NCBI RefSeq assembly: GCF_000378385.1
Contig: NZ_KB899665.1
Span: 89,521 to 153,520 of the forward strand
Length of the DNA: 64,000 nt
Source of the DNA: Paenibacillus daejeonensis DSM 15491
Lineage (GTDB): Bacteria; Bacillota; Bacilli; Paenibacillales; Paenibacillaceae
Direction of reading: 5' to 3'
Positions 1-8,092 of the stretch are shown here, piece after piece. The notes beneath the pieces are model-generated. The model did no database searches and was not told where the DNA came from. It was given only the letters and a program-made list of their open reading frames with translations. The stretch's first letter is position 1. The number at the start of each line of letters is the position of its first letter. The position numbers and the translations under genes were made by a program.

Positions 1-109
1 AAGTACCTTTCTTTCTCTACAGCGTCGGGTACCGCGATCTTGCTGGCCTGCAACGCACCGTTCTTCCTATCGGTGTGTGTGCAGGCCAATGACTGAACCG
101 GCCTATCGC

Positions 110-2041
110 TTAGACCATCACCTTGCTCAACGAGCGGACATAGAGCCATTGTGCGATTAGGAAATAGATCGTCTGAAGCGCCAGGAACCCGCCCGAAGCG
201 AGCAGCACCGGCTCAAAGAACACCTCAATCTCGATGGCCGTCAAGAACGGCCGGACGACAACCATGGTCTGGACCGCCGCAATGAGCACCGGTACAAAGA
301 ACAGGATAGCAATTTGGCGCACAGCTGCGCTGCGCATCTCAGCGATGCTCAGTCCGATGCGCGAGAGTGACTTGTACATACGGGCATCGGTTTCGAGCTC
401 GGTATGCAGCTTGAAGTACAGGAAGCTAGCGGAACAGAGGGAGAATAGCAGCGCTATAAACATCCCCACAAAGGTAAATAGCATCGTCGCTTGCCGCATC
501 TCCGCATACTCCAGGCCGCGGGCGTGCAGGTAGCCGTCATTAGAATAGGTGTCTCCGCCCAGCCGTTCTACCAGCAACTCGCCGAGCTTCAGTTCCGGAG
601 CGTTCCAATCCGGAGGACCAGCATTCCATTCCGGGACGTAGTAATAATAGAGATGATTGTCACCGATGTTTTCTTCCGCCTGCATCGCTTGCAGGACAGG
701 AGCATAGACCTCATCCTCAAGAACAAGCAAGCCGCCGGGATTGACCAGGGAAGCAAAGCGCTCCTGCATCTGCACCTGTACAGGGACCGACTCTTCCAAT
801 TCATGGACCAGCCCAACGCTGTCTCCGTCCATCAGCGGCGAGGTGTCCCTTTCCTCCGTATGAATGACTAACGCACTTCCATTAGTCAGCTCGACTGGAG
901 TCAGTCCGAGCGCTTCGGCGATGGCAGCGTAGACGGAGTGTGCCATGGTCTGCATATAATATTCCTCACCGTTGGGCAGTTGGATTTGACTGTACAGCCG
1001 TTCGAATTCAATTTCGGTATACGCTACCCCCTGCTCCTCGAGCACCGACCGGATCAGCGCTGGGGTCTCGGGATCACTTTGGCCATACGTCGTATATTCA
1101 AAAGCAAATGGAGACCGCTCAAACATCTGACGGTTCGTCTGATCAATAGCGAGTACGATCCCCGTGCTCATACTGGCCAGCGCGGTCATTACCGTGATGA
1201 GGAATAGCATCCGTGCGTTGTCCCGTAGCTTGTAGGCCATCTCGGACGTCCATAGGAGTCCCACCCCACGCCATACCCGGCTGCGATTGCGCTGAAGCCG
1301 GCGCATGAACAGTACGGAGAGCTGGGAATAGAAAAAATAAGTTCCCGCAATCCCAGTAACAGCGGCGACGAGAATGGACATGGGCGTCAATCGCACCCAT
1401 AGTGCCAGCAACCCCGTAATCAGGAGCGCTATCCCGAACAATGAGAACAGAATCGATACCTTGGGCTCCTTCTTGGGCTTGCTGCTGCCCTTGAGCAGCT
1501 CCAACACCTGGCTGCGTCTCATGAACACCAGCGTGGCCGCTGAAACGACGAGAAACAGAATCAAAAAGGCTATCGTAGTCAGCAGTAGAGCTCCGACCGG
1601 AAGGTACATGGGCAAGCTTTCCTGGCCGAACATACGCGCACTGAGACCGAGGAACGCATAGGACAATGGAAAGCCGCCGATCAGACCGGCCGCGATAGCA
1701 ACCAGACCGACAAACATGTTCTCCGTGAAGATCAGCCTATTTAATTGTGCCGGGGCCGTTCCGAGGATCGTCAGGATGCCGAATTCCCGATTGCGCGATT
1801 TCAAGAAGACACTGATGGAGTAGAGCACGAAGAAAAAAGCAAATACATACACAATGCCTGATGCTGCGGTCAAGCCCGCCGCTGTCCGCGGCCCGGTATC
1901 CGTTTCCCGGATTGTCGGATGAAAAATGAACACAGCATAAGTGAAGAACAGCATCACCATAAAGGCGCTGCTCAGCAGATAGGCAAGGTAAGCTCGCAAG
2001 TTGCGGCGGACATTATTAAAGGCGAACTGACGAAAGCTCAT
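110..2041 (-). CDS. BceB-like FtsX-family ABC permease
   Basis: Membrane subunit of a BceAB-type ABC exporter, the family that removes cell-wall-active peptide antibiotics from their lipid targets. The 643-residue product opens with SFRQFAFNNVRRNLRAYLAY, typical of BceB N-termini. It has hydrophobic segments through the first half, a long hydrophilic (probably extracellular) stretch around residues 290-530, and hydrophobic segments again at the end. I chose the ATG at 2041 because GGGGAGG lies 8 bases upstream; the reading frame runs open further upstream through the ATPase gene but without family similarity. The start overlaps the end of the ATPase gene by 26 bases, so the two are translationally coupled. 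No BceRS two-component pair lies on the right; it may lie beyond the left edge. Family call firm, substrate unknown. Confidence 0.9.
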   Translation of the reverse strand: MSFRQFAFNNVRRNLRAYLAYLLSSAFMVMLFFTYAVFIFHPTIRETDTGPRTAAGLTAASGIVYVFAFFFVLYSISVFLKSRNREFGILTILGTAPAQLNRLIFTENMFVGLVAIAAGLIGGFPLSYAFLGLSARMFGQESLPMYLPVGALLLTTIAFLILFLVVSAATLVFMRRSQVLELLKGSSKPKKEPKVSILFSLFGIALLITGLLALWVRLTPMSILVAAVTGIAGTYFFYSQLSVLFMRRLQRNRSRVWRGVGLLWTSEMAYKLRDNARMLFLITVMTALASMSTGIVLAIDQTNRQMFERSPFAFEYTTYGQSDPETPALIRSVLEEQGVAYTEIEFERLYSQIQLPNGEEYYMQTMAHSVYAAIAEALGLTPVELTNGSALVIHTEERDTSPLMDGDSVGLVHELEESVPVQVQMQERFASLVNPGGLLVLEDEVYAPVLQAMQAEENIGDNHLYYYYVPEWNAGPPDWNAPELKLGELLVERLGGDTYSNDGYLHARGLEYAEMRQATMLFTFVGMFIALLFSLCSASFLYFKLHTELETDARMYKSLSRIGLSIAEMRSAAVRQIAILFFVPVLIAAVQTMVVVRPFLTAIEIEVFFEPVLLASGGFLALQTIYFLIAQWLYVRSLSKVMV

Positions 2042-2786
2042 CGGCATGGCCTCCCCACGATGACAGCGTGTCAATAATTTGCTGATAGAACGCCTGGCGG
2101 CTATCTCCGCGTTGGATCTCCCCGGCGAGCTCGCCGTCCTTGATGAAAATAATGCGATCGCAGTAGCTGGCTGCCAGCGGATCGTGGGTGACGAGCATAA
2201 TTGTTGTACCATCCTCAACATTAATGGAGGAGAGTGATTCCATGACAATTCGTGCGGATTTTGAATCCAGGGAACCCGTCGGTTCATCGGCGAGAATGAG
2301 CGAGGGACGAGCGATAATGGCGCGTGCAATGGCTGTACGCTGACGCTGGCCGCCAGAGATTTCATAGGTGCGTTTGCCCAAAATATTTGTAATGCCCAGC
2401 CTGGACGCCATTTGCTGGACCAACTGTTCCATTTCCCTGAGCTTGCGGTAATCCAGGGTGAGCGGCAGCACGATATTTTCTTCTACCGTGAGCGTGTCCA
2501 TCAGGTTGAAGTCTTGAAAAACAAACCCGAGCTCGCGGCGGCGAAATTCGGCCAAGGCCCCTTTGCGCATCGTATTCGGATTCTTGCCATTGATCATAAC
2601 CTCGCCGTTGCTCGGCTTGTCGATGGTCGAGACCATATTGAGCAGCGTTGTTTTGCCGCTTCCTGAAGGTCCCATGATGCCTACGAACTGTCCTTGTCTT
2701 ACGGTGAGGTTAATATTCGTCAGGGCGTGTGTGGCAACTTTGCCCGAATAGATTTTGTCCAGCTGTTTGACTTCCAGCATATTCAT
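2016..2786 (-). CDS. BceA-like ABC transporter ATPase
   Basis: ATP-binding subunit partnering the downstream FtsX-type permease. The 256-residue protein has Walker A GPSGSGKTT (about residues 39-47), a Q-loop in VFQDFNLMD, the ABC signature SGGQRQR, Walker B LILADEPTGSLDS and the H-loop VTHD, all intact. It belongs to the LolD/BceA class. AGAGGGG precedes the ATG by about 9 bases; an in-frame ATG two codons later is an alternative. It is the first gene of a two-gene minus-strand operon divergent from the fructokinase gene. In Bacillus such pairs are usually induced by an adjacent BceRS-type system, which is not visible here. Confidence 0.93.
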   Translation of the reverse strand: MNMLEVKQLDKIYSGKVATHALTNINLTVRQGQFVGIMGPSGSGKTTLLNMVSTIDKPSNGEVMINGKNPNTMRKGALAEFRRRELGFVFQDFNLMDTLTVEENIVLPLTLDYRKLREMEQLVQQMASRLGITNILGKRTYEISGGQRQRTAIARAIIARPSLILADEPTGSLDSKSARIVMESLSSINVEDGTTIMLVTHDPLAASYCDRIIFIKDGELAGEIQRGDSRQAFYQQIIDTLSSWGGHADELSSVRL

Positions 2787-2977
2787 CTTGTAGAACCCCT
2801 CTCAACTTGTGTTGCGGATGTTTTTATCCTACAGGGCAAAGTTCAAGTTTCTGTGCGATTTTCTCTTAATTTTTTCTTAAAAGGGGAGGCCGATCATGTG
2901 CGGAACTTGCTTTACTTGGCGTACATTTTCCCGTACTCTTGATAGGGGAAGATAACTCAAGATAGCGAGGGAACGGA

Positions 2978-3865
2978 ATGACACGAATTGGAGCAATTGA
3001 AGCCGGCGGCACAAAATTTGTGTGCGGAATCGGCAATGAGTTGGGACAGATTGAGGACCGGGTCAGCTTTCCGACCGGCCAGCCGGAGGAGACATTGGCT
3101 CAGGTCATCGATTATTTCAGGGACAAGCAGGTAGAGGCGATCGGTGTCGGTACCTTTGGACCAATTAACATTGATAAAAACAGTCCGCAATACGGCTACG
3201 TGACAACAACGCCAAAGCCGGGTTGGTCGAACTATCCGTTCTTGGGGACACTGAAAAAGGAGTTCGCCGTTCCGTTTGGCTGGGATACCGATGTCAATGC
3301 TGCGGCACTCGGCGAAGTGACCTGGGGAGCAGCCAAGGGCTTGGATAGCTGTGTCTACTATACAATTGGAACAGGTGTCGGCGTGGGGGTCTATACAGAG
3401 GGCAAGCTGGTTCACGGTCTGGTTCATCCCGAAGGAGGCCATGTGCCAATCAGGCGTCATCCGGAGGACACGTACGGCGGATTTTGCCCGTATCACGGCG
3501 ATTGCCTGGAGGGACTGACCGCAGGACCATCGCTGCTGGGACGCTGGGGCGTCAAGGGTCATGAACTGCCGGTCGACCACAAAGCCTGGGAAATCGAGGC
3601 GTTCTATATTGCTCAGGCGGTCACAGGTGCCATTCTCATGCTCTCGCCGCGCAAAATTATCCTGGGTGGTGGCGTGATGCATCAGCAGCAGCTGTTCCCG
3701 CTGATTCATGCGGAAGTGCTGAAGAATCTGGCTGGCTATGTCAGTGCACCGGAAATTATTGAACAAATCGACAGCTACATCGTGCCTCCGGGTCTTGGAG
3801 ACAATGCAGGACTAAGTGGTTCGCTTGCGCTGGGTCTGGAAGCACTGGCCGCGCACAGCAGGTAG
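2978..3865 (+). CDS. ROK-family fructokinase
   Basis: Cytoplasmic sugar kinase of the ROK family, most like the fructokinases called ScrK or GmuE/YdhR, which phosphorylate fructose with ATP. The 295-residue protein starts MTRIGAIEAGGTKFVCGIG (phosphate-binding loop), has the glycine-rich TIGTGVGVGVY, and carries the zinc-site pattern of ROK fructokinases: a GGHVPIRRHP histidine region followed by CPYHGDCLEGLTAGPS, including two cysteines and a histidine. The catalytic Asp is in WDTDVNAAALGE. Length is normal for the family. It stands alone, divergent from the ABC exporter, with a GAGGGAACGG ribosome site just upstream. No sugar transporter adjoins it, so the physiological substrate is inferred only from the family. 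Confidence 0.92.
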   Translation: MTRIGAIEAGGTKFVCGIGNELGQIEDRVSFPTGQPEETLAQVIDYFRDKQVEAIGVGTFGPINIDKNSPQYGYVTTTPKPGWSNYPFLGTLKKEFAVPFGWDTDVNAAALGEVTWGAAKGLDSCVYYTIGTGVGVGVYTEGKLVHGLVHPEGGHVPIRRHPEDTYGGFCPYHGDCLEGLTAGPSLLGRWGVKGHELPVDHKAWEIEAFYIAQAVTGAILMLSPRKIILGGGVMHQQQLFPLIHAEVLKNLAGYVSAPEIIEQIDSYIVPPGLGDNAGLSGSLALGLEALAAHSR

Positions 3866-3878
3866 ACGAGCAGCACAT

Positions 3879-3950
3879 GCTTACGAAGTTAGTTTTCCTT
3901 CGGAAAACTTAAAGCTACGCTTACGAAGTGAGTTTTCTTTCAGAAAACTT
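3879..3950 (+). repeat. Two 32-bp hairpin repeats between genes
   Basis: Two near-identical 32-bp copies (3879-3910 and 3919-3950) start 40 bp apart. Each begins GCTTACGAAGT and contains a small hairpin, AGTTTTCC-TTC-GGAAAACT in the first copy and AGTTTTC/GAAAACT in the second. The second copy runs directly into the GAGGAGG ribosome site of the next gene. The compact shape suggests a dispersed intergenic element and possibly a structured leader. Confidence 0.7.
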
Positions 3951-3964
3951 TGAGGAGGACAATA

Positions 3965-4612
3965 ATGGCCAAGGGCAAGTATTATGTCGTATGGCAAGGC
4001 AAACAGCCGGGCATCTATACCAACTGGCCGGATTGTCAGAAGCAGGTCAACGGCTATACCGATGCGAAATATAAATCTTTTGCTACCAAAGCGGAAGCAG
4101 AGCAGGCCTATCAGAAGGGCTGGAAGGGCTTCTGGGGCAGTGGTTCAGGCAGCAGCTCCGGAGCCAAGCGCGTCAGTACGCGCAAGACATCGGAGCCGAT
4201 CGGAGAGATTGACTACGACAGCATCTCTGTGGACGTGGGCACCCAGGGCAATCCTGGACCTGTGGAGTATAAGGGCGTCGATACACGCACCGGTGAAGTT
4301 ATTTTTGAAAAAGGACCTGTCCGCAAAGGCACCAATAACCTGGGTGAGTTTCTGGCGATCGTGCATGCGCTGGCTTTGTTGAAATCGCAAGGGAGCACCA
4401 AGACCGTCTACAGCGATTCTGTGAACGCCCTCAATTGGGTCAAGCAAAAAGCTGTCTCGACAACGCTTCCCCGCGATGCCAGCACGGCTGAGATCTGGGA
4501 GCTGGTGGATCGGGCGCTGGAATGGCTTCATACCAATACTTATGAGAACAAAGTGCTGAAATGGCATACGAAGGTCTGGGGCGAGATTAAGGCGGATTAC
4601 GGGCGGAAATAA
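3965..4612 (+). CDS. RNase H-family protein with viroplasmin domain
   Basis: Probable ribonuclease H of the class with an N-terminal caulimovirus-viroplasmin (RNA/DNA-hybrid-binding) domain, residues 1-50: KGKYYVVWQGKQPGIYTNW and YKSFATKAEAEQAY. A Ser-rich linker leads to an RNase H1-like domain (about residues 75-215) with recognisable active-site blocks: SVDVGTQGNPGPVEYKGV (first Asp), NNLGEFLAIVHALAL (Glu), TVYSDSVNALNWV (Asp) and a C-terminal EIKADYG (last Asp). The family would remove RNA from RNA-DNA hybrids. ATG at 3965 is preceded by GAGGAGG at about 7 bases; the frame is open from a TTG at 3950, but that lies within the ribosome site. Length 215 residues. Confidence 0.85.
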   Translation: MAKGKYYVVWQGKQPGIYTNWPDCQKQVNGYTDAKYKSFATKAEAEQAYQKGWKGFWGSGSGSSSGAKRVSTRKTSEPIGEIDYDSISVDVGTQGNPGPVEYKGVDTRTGEVIFEKGPVRKGTNNLGEFLAIVHALALLKSQGSTKTVYSDSVNALNWVKQKAVSTTLPRDASTAEIWELVDRALEWLHTNTYENKVLKWHTKVWGEIKADYGRK

Positions 4613-4896
4613 TTATACGAAAAAAAATTCTGCTTGCTGTTTCAACTCTCAATGGGTCGGGTAATAGGAATCAAGATGGGAAGTGGAAAGTAGAATCAGA
4701 CGACAGAACGGATGCGCACGCGTTGTTATTCCGAAAGGTTGTTGATTGCTATGCACTCTCAATCAAGAAGGAGATCGAGGAGATCACGACTGCTCCGCTA
4801 TCTCTCCGGCAAGGTCCCGCATAACTGGAAGTTGGCATGATTGCGGGTGAACGTTAAGCACGACCACGTATTTCATTCGCTTCCCATTGATAATGG
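4613..4896. other. Intergenic stretch, no assignable gene
   Basis: There is no convincing gene. One plus-strand frame is open without a usable start from the RNase H stop to TAA at 4822-4824 and contains KKEIEEITTAPLSL-like sequence, so a decayed gene tail is possible but unproven. Its product was not recognised. Confidence 0.3.
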
Positions 4897-4934
4897 GCCC
4901 TGCAGCTTTGATGCTGCAGGGCTTTTATGTTTTT
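4897..4934 (+). terminator. Rho-independent terminator
   Basis: Perfect 10-bp stem GCCCTGCAGC / GCTGCAGGGC with loop TTTGAT, followed by TTTTATGTTTTT. An overlapping small hairpin CCCATT-GAT-AATGGG (4883-4897) shares bases with the stem. It would end transcripts from the RNase H-like gene. Confidence 0.8.
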
Positions 4935-4937
4935 GTA

Positions 4938-5229
4938 TGTGTATAACTTGACGTAAATTGTGAATGAATTGGGGATAAAATAATTGTTAATGTGAATAAA
5001 TAGCGGGGAGTTGTGAACAATTTAGCGTGATCTGTGTATAAACCTGTGGATAACACAGGTTTTCCCCAGTCCAGAAGAAGAATGATAAGCAGTTGATCGT
5101 TTGGAATGGTACACCTCATAAACAATAAATGATGTAAAGGTTTAATGGGCATAATTTTCAGAAAACAATTGGGGAAATGGGGATAAATCGGACAGGTTAT
5201 GTGGATAACCACGAATAACCTGTGAATAA
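4938..5229 (-). promoter_or_regulatory. Cluster of DnaA boxes
   Basis: Six exact matches to the DnaA-box consensus TTATNCACA occur, all on the minus strand (read as TGTGNATAA on plus): 4938-4946, 4991-4999, 5033-5041, 5045-5053, 5200-5208 and 5221-5229. Those at 5045 and 5200 are the strongest form, TTATCCACA. Two further sites with one mismatch (TTATCCCCA) lie at 4970-4978 and 5178-5186. The stretch is AT-rich and contains no convincing gene. Neither dnaA nor dnaN is nearby, so this is not the usual oriC; a DnaA-binding or titration cluster is more likely. Confidence 0.75.
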
Positions 5230-5262
5230 CTTTGGGTTCGTTGTGGACATAACTGCTGTCAA

Positions 5263-6150
5263 TCAAGGGGCATTTTCAAGTAGCCGGTCGACGAACGGAC
5301 GGGCAGCCAAGGACAGCTTGCGTTCATGATGCAGAGCCAGACCAATGGCGCGGGGCGGTACAGGCCGCTCTGTCTGGAGCTCGAACAACCGGCCAGCAGC
5401 GAGTTCTTTTTGGACAAATGCTCGTGTCAGTAAGGCAATACCAAAGCCTTCGCTAGCAAACTCAGCCAGCAATTCTACGCTGCCCAGCTCGATATCCGGC
5501 TCAAAGGCGCTATGCTCCGCCGCAAACCACTGCTCAGCAAAGATGCGAGTGCTGCTGTCCTCCGAGAAAGAGAGCAGGGGGAGCTCCGATAGCTCTTGGG
5601 TGCTGAGCGTACGCTCCGCCAGATGACGGAAGGGTGCTCCTGCGAAAAAGCCATCCTGCAATTCGCCCAGCGGATGTATCGTCAGTCCTTCCCCGGCAGC
5701 GGGCAGGTGGACAAGACCGCAATCCAGTTGTCCTTCACGGATGCGCTGCAGGATGATATTCGTTTTGCCTGGGGACAGTCGGATCCGAATATCGGGATAT
5801 TCCTCGTGAAAGGTGTTGAGGTGCGGCAGCAGTACATGCTTAATCAGCGATTGGCTGGCGCCGATCCGCAGCTCGCCGCCGCCCAGCCGTTTCATAGCTG
5901 CAATCCTCGTTTCCCCGGCATCCAGCACGGCCAGCGACTCCTCTACGAACCCCAGCAGGGCTTTCCCTTCCTCTGTTAGCTCAACCCCCTTAGACAGCCG
6001 ATGGAATAGCGTCACGCCCAGCTCTGCCTCCAACTGCTTGATGGCATAACTCACCGAAGGTTGGGTCACGTAGAGCTCTTTGGCCGCATGCGTGAGATTC
6101 CCGGTACGGGCGGTGTGCAAAAAAATCCGGTACCATTCCAAATTGATCAT
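5263..6150 (-). CDS. LysR-family transcriptional regulator
   Basis: DNA-binding regulator of 295 residues. The N-terminal winged helix-turn-helix is classical: FLHTARTGNLTHAAKELYVT then QPSVSYAIKQLEAELGVTLF. The C-terminal half (about residues 90-290) fits the effector-binding domain, with GELRIGASQSLIKHVLLPHL and EGQLDCGLVHLPA. It is transcribed divergently from the chorismate synthase gene across a 109-bp spacer, the usual LysR arrangement in which the regulator controls both itself and the neighbour. The effector is unknown; an aromatic-pathway intermediate is a guess from context. The start is the ATG at 6150; the region upstream is AT-rich with GAGAGGATTT as a weak ribosome site. Confidence 0.92.
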   Translation of the reverse strand: MINLEWYRIFLHTARTGNLTHAAKELYVTQPSVSYAIKQLEAELGVTLFHRLSKGVELTEEGKALLGFVEESLAVLDAGETRIAAMKRLGGGELRIGASQSLIKHVLLPHLNTFHEEYPDIRIRLSPGKTNIILQRIREGQLDCGLVHLPAAGEGLTIHPLGELQDGFFAGAPFRHLAERTLSTQELSELPLLSFSEDSSTRIFAEQWFAAEHSAFEPDIELGSVELLAEFASEGFGIALLTRAFVQKELAAGRLFELQTERPVPPRAIGLALHHERKLSLAARPFVDRLLENAP

Positions 6151-6259
6151 GGTATAAATCCTCTCTATGACAAAGTGTTAATTTTGTGATTTCACTTATT
6201 GCACTGCATTGATTATACTTCTTAGTAACAGCTTTGAAAAGCAAAAGGAGGCGTTATGC
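6151..6259. promoter_or_regulatory. Divergent LysR/aroC promoter region
   Basis: The spacer between divergent genes is AT-rich. For aroC, TATACT (6214-6219) could be a -10 with a weak TTCACT (6191-6196) 17 bases before it. AAAGGAGG at 6244-6251 is a strong ribosome site 8 bases before the ATG at 6260. A LysR operator is expected but I could not fix a clear T-N11-A dyad. Confidence 0.45.
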
Positions 6260-7315
6260 ATGGCAGGTAGTACATTTGGGGAACGATTTAAGATAACAAC
6301 CTTCGGGGAATCGCATGGTGAGGCCGTCGGTGTCATTGTGGATGGCGTTACGCCAGGAGTCGAAATAGATGAGGCTTATATTCAGAAGCAAATGGACCGC
6401 AGACGGCCGGGGCAATCTTCAGTTACTACACCGCGCAAAGAGTATGATGTTATTCGTATCGTATCTGGTGTATTTGAGGGAAAAACAACTGGGGCGCCGC
6501 TGTGCATTCAGCTGAACAACCATGATATGCGTCCTTCGGCCTATGACGCAATCCAGCATGCGTACCGTCCGGGACATGCGGATTTCACCTATCATTCCAA
6601 GTACGGCCATCGTGATCATCGTGGCAGCGGACGCGCTTCGGGACGCGAGACGGCTGGCCGGGTGGCTGGTGGAGCCGTGGCTCGCAAGCTGCTGGAGCGT
6701 CGCGGCGTGGAGATCGTTGCTTTCACCCGCGAGATTGGCGGTATTAAAGGTGAGACGGTGGATGAGTCGCAGATCGAGAAGAACCCGGTTCGCGCGGCCG
6801 ATCCGGTCGCTGCTGAAGCGATGGTAAGCAAGATCGAAGCGCTGGCAGCGGCAGGCGACAGCTGCGGCGGCATCGTGGAATGCCGGATCCGCGGCGTCCA
6901 GCCGGGCATTGGTGAGCCGACCTTTGACAAGCTCGACGCGGAGCTGGCACGCGCGATGCTGTCCATCGGCGCGGTCAAAGGCATCGAGTTCGGGGCAGGC
7001 TTCGCCGCTGCATCTATGCAGGGCAGCGAGCATAACGACGCCATGGACAAAAACGGCTTCGTCACCAACCACGCCGGTGGCATCATCGGCGGCATCAGCA
7101 CGGGTGCAGAGATCGTCTTCCGCGTCGCGGTCAAGCCGACCTCTTCGATCTCGGTTCCGCAGCAAACCATGAACCAAGCCGGTGAAGAGCAGACCATCAT
7201 CACCGAAGGCCGCCACGACCCCTGCATCTGCCCGCGTGTCGTCCCCGTCGTCGAAGCCATGGCCGCCCTCGTCGTCGAGGACCACTACAAGCGCCATGTG
7301 GCGCTGCATGGGTAA
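6260..7315 (+). CDS. aroC: Chorismate synthase
   Basis: Converts 5-enolpyruvylshikimate-3-phosphate to chorismate using reduced FMN, the last common step to aromatic amino acids and folate. The 351-residue protein shows the family signatures: TTFGESHGEAVG (flavin/substrate histidine), DRRRPGQS, HRDHRGSGRASGRETAGRVA and, near the end, RHDPCICPRVVPVVEAMAAL. Length and wording (MAGSTFGERFKITTFGESHG) resemble the shorter E. coli/clostridial type rather than the roughly 390-residue Bacillus type. The start at 6260 is set by AAAGGAGG at 8 bases; the frame runs open further upstream without family similarity. No other aro gene adjoins, and a dedicated LysR gene is divergent, so it may be a second, separately regulated copy. 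Confidence 0.95.
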   Translation: MAGSTFGERFKITTFGESHGEAVGVIVDGVTPGVEIDEAYIQKQMDRRRPGQSSVTTPRKEYDVIRIVSGVFEGKTTGAPLCIQLNNHDMRPSAYDAIQHAYRPGHADFTYHSKYGHRDHRGSGRASGRETAGRVAGGAVARKLLERRGVEIVAFTREIGGIKGETVDESQIEKNPVRAADPVAAEAMVSKIEALAAAGDSCGGIVECRIRGVQPGIGEPTFDKLDAELARAMLSIGAVKGIEFGAGFAAASMQGSEHNDAMDKNGFVTNHAGGIIGGISTGAEIVFRVAVKPTSSISVPQQTMNQAGEEQTIITEGRHDPCICPRVVPVVEAMAALVVEDHYKRHVALHG

Positions 7316-7337
7316 ATAGGCAGGCAGCACGCGCGGC

Positions 7338-7931
7338 TTTTGGGCCCCTCTAACCGCCGTAGCCCCTCCAAGTAAACTTTTTGTACTTAGAGCGGGGTTG
7401 CGCGCTGCAGTGGGCCCTCCCAAGTAAACTTTTTGTACTTAGAGCGGGGTTGCGCGCCGCGGTGGGCTCTTCCAAGTAAACTTTATTTACTTAGAGTGGG
7501 GTTGTGTGCCGAAGTGGGCTCTTCCAAGTAAACTTTCTGTACTTAGAGTGGGGTTGTGCGCCACTGTGGGCCCTCCCAAGTAAACTTTCTGTACTTAGAG
7601 TGGGGTTGCGCGCCACTGTGGGCCCTCCCAAGTAAACTTTCTGTACTTAGAGTGGGGTTGCGCGTCGTAGTGGGCCTTCCAAGTAAAGTTTTTGTACTTA
7701 GAGCGGGGTTAAGCGCCGCAATGGGCCGTCCCAAACTTTTTGTATTTAGAGTGTGGTTACGCGACGCTGTGGGCTCTTCCAAGTAAAGTTTCTGTACTGA
7801 GAGTGGGGTTACCGCGCCGTAGTGGGCTTCTCTAAGTAAAGTTTCTTTCGTTAGAGAGGTTCGACGTCGCAGTAGGTGCTGTAAGTAAAGTTTCTTTCGT
7901 TGGAGCGTGGTTCCGCCGTGTGCTGGACCTT
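7338..7931. repeat. 52-bp tandem repeat array (array 1)
   Basis: About eleven tandem units with a 52-bp period; unit starts (AAGTAAA) lie at 7370, 7422, 7474, 7526, 7578, 7630, 7681, about 7733, 7781, 7834 and 7883. Each unit has a small dyad, AAGTA-N9-TACTT, then AGAG, GGGGTTGCGCGCC and GTGGGCCCTCCC. Units 4-6 are almost identical, and units 8-11 decay toward the right. The period is not a multiple of three and no frame holds a sensible protein, so this is intergenic. It lies between convergent aroC and patB. Confidence 0.92.
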
Positions 7932-7959
7932 CAAGTGTGGTGTGGAACGGCGGCGTCTC

Positions 7960-8055
7960 AGCAAAAAACAAACAACCTGCGTTGCCACAAAGGCCAAGCC
8001 CCGGAGTCATGCTTCGGGGGCTTGGCCTTTTCGTGGTTTCGCAGGTTCTTTTGCT
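7960..8055. terminator. Long imperfect hairpin, likely bidirectional terminator
   Basis: A 96-base interrupted inverted repeat: outer arms AGCAAAA/TTTTGCT, middle arms AACCTGCG/CGCAGGTT and core AAAGGCCAAGCCCC/GGGGGCTTGGCCTTT around a short loop. It sits between convergent genes and would stop transcripts from both sides. Confidence 0.75.
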
Positions 8056-8092
8056 AAGTGTGCCAGGTACTTTTGGCGATAGTGAGTCAGGT

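Noticed and set aside
4613-4824. Start-less open frame after the RNase H-like gene
   Set aside because: It has no start codon or ribosome site and no recognised similarity; kept only as a possible relic.
4938-5229. Chromosomal oriC
   Set aside because: No dnaA, dnaN, recF or gyrase genes nearby, and no clear AT-rich unwinding repeat next to the boxes.
4925-5266. Minus-strand gene through the DnaA-box cluster
   Set aside because: No ribosome site, biased composition caused by repeated TTATNCACA sequence, and no recognisable family.
7338-7931. CRISPR array
   Set aside because: Units repeat as whole 52-bp blocks with no unique spacers, and no cas genes are near.
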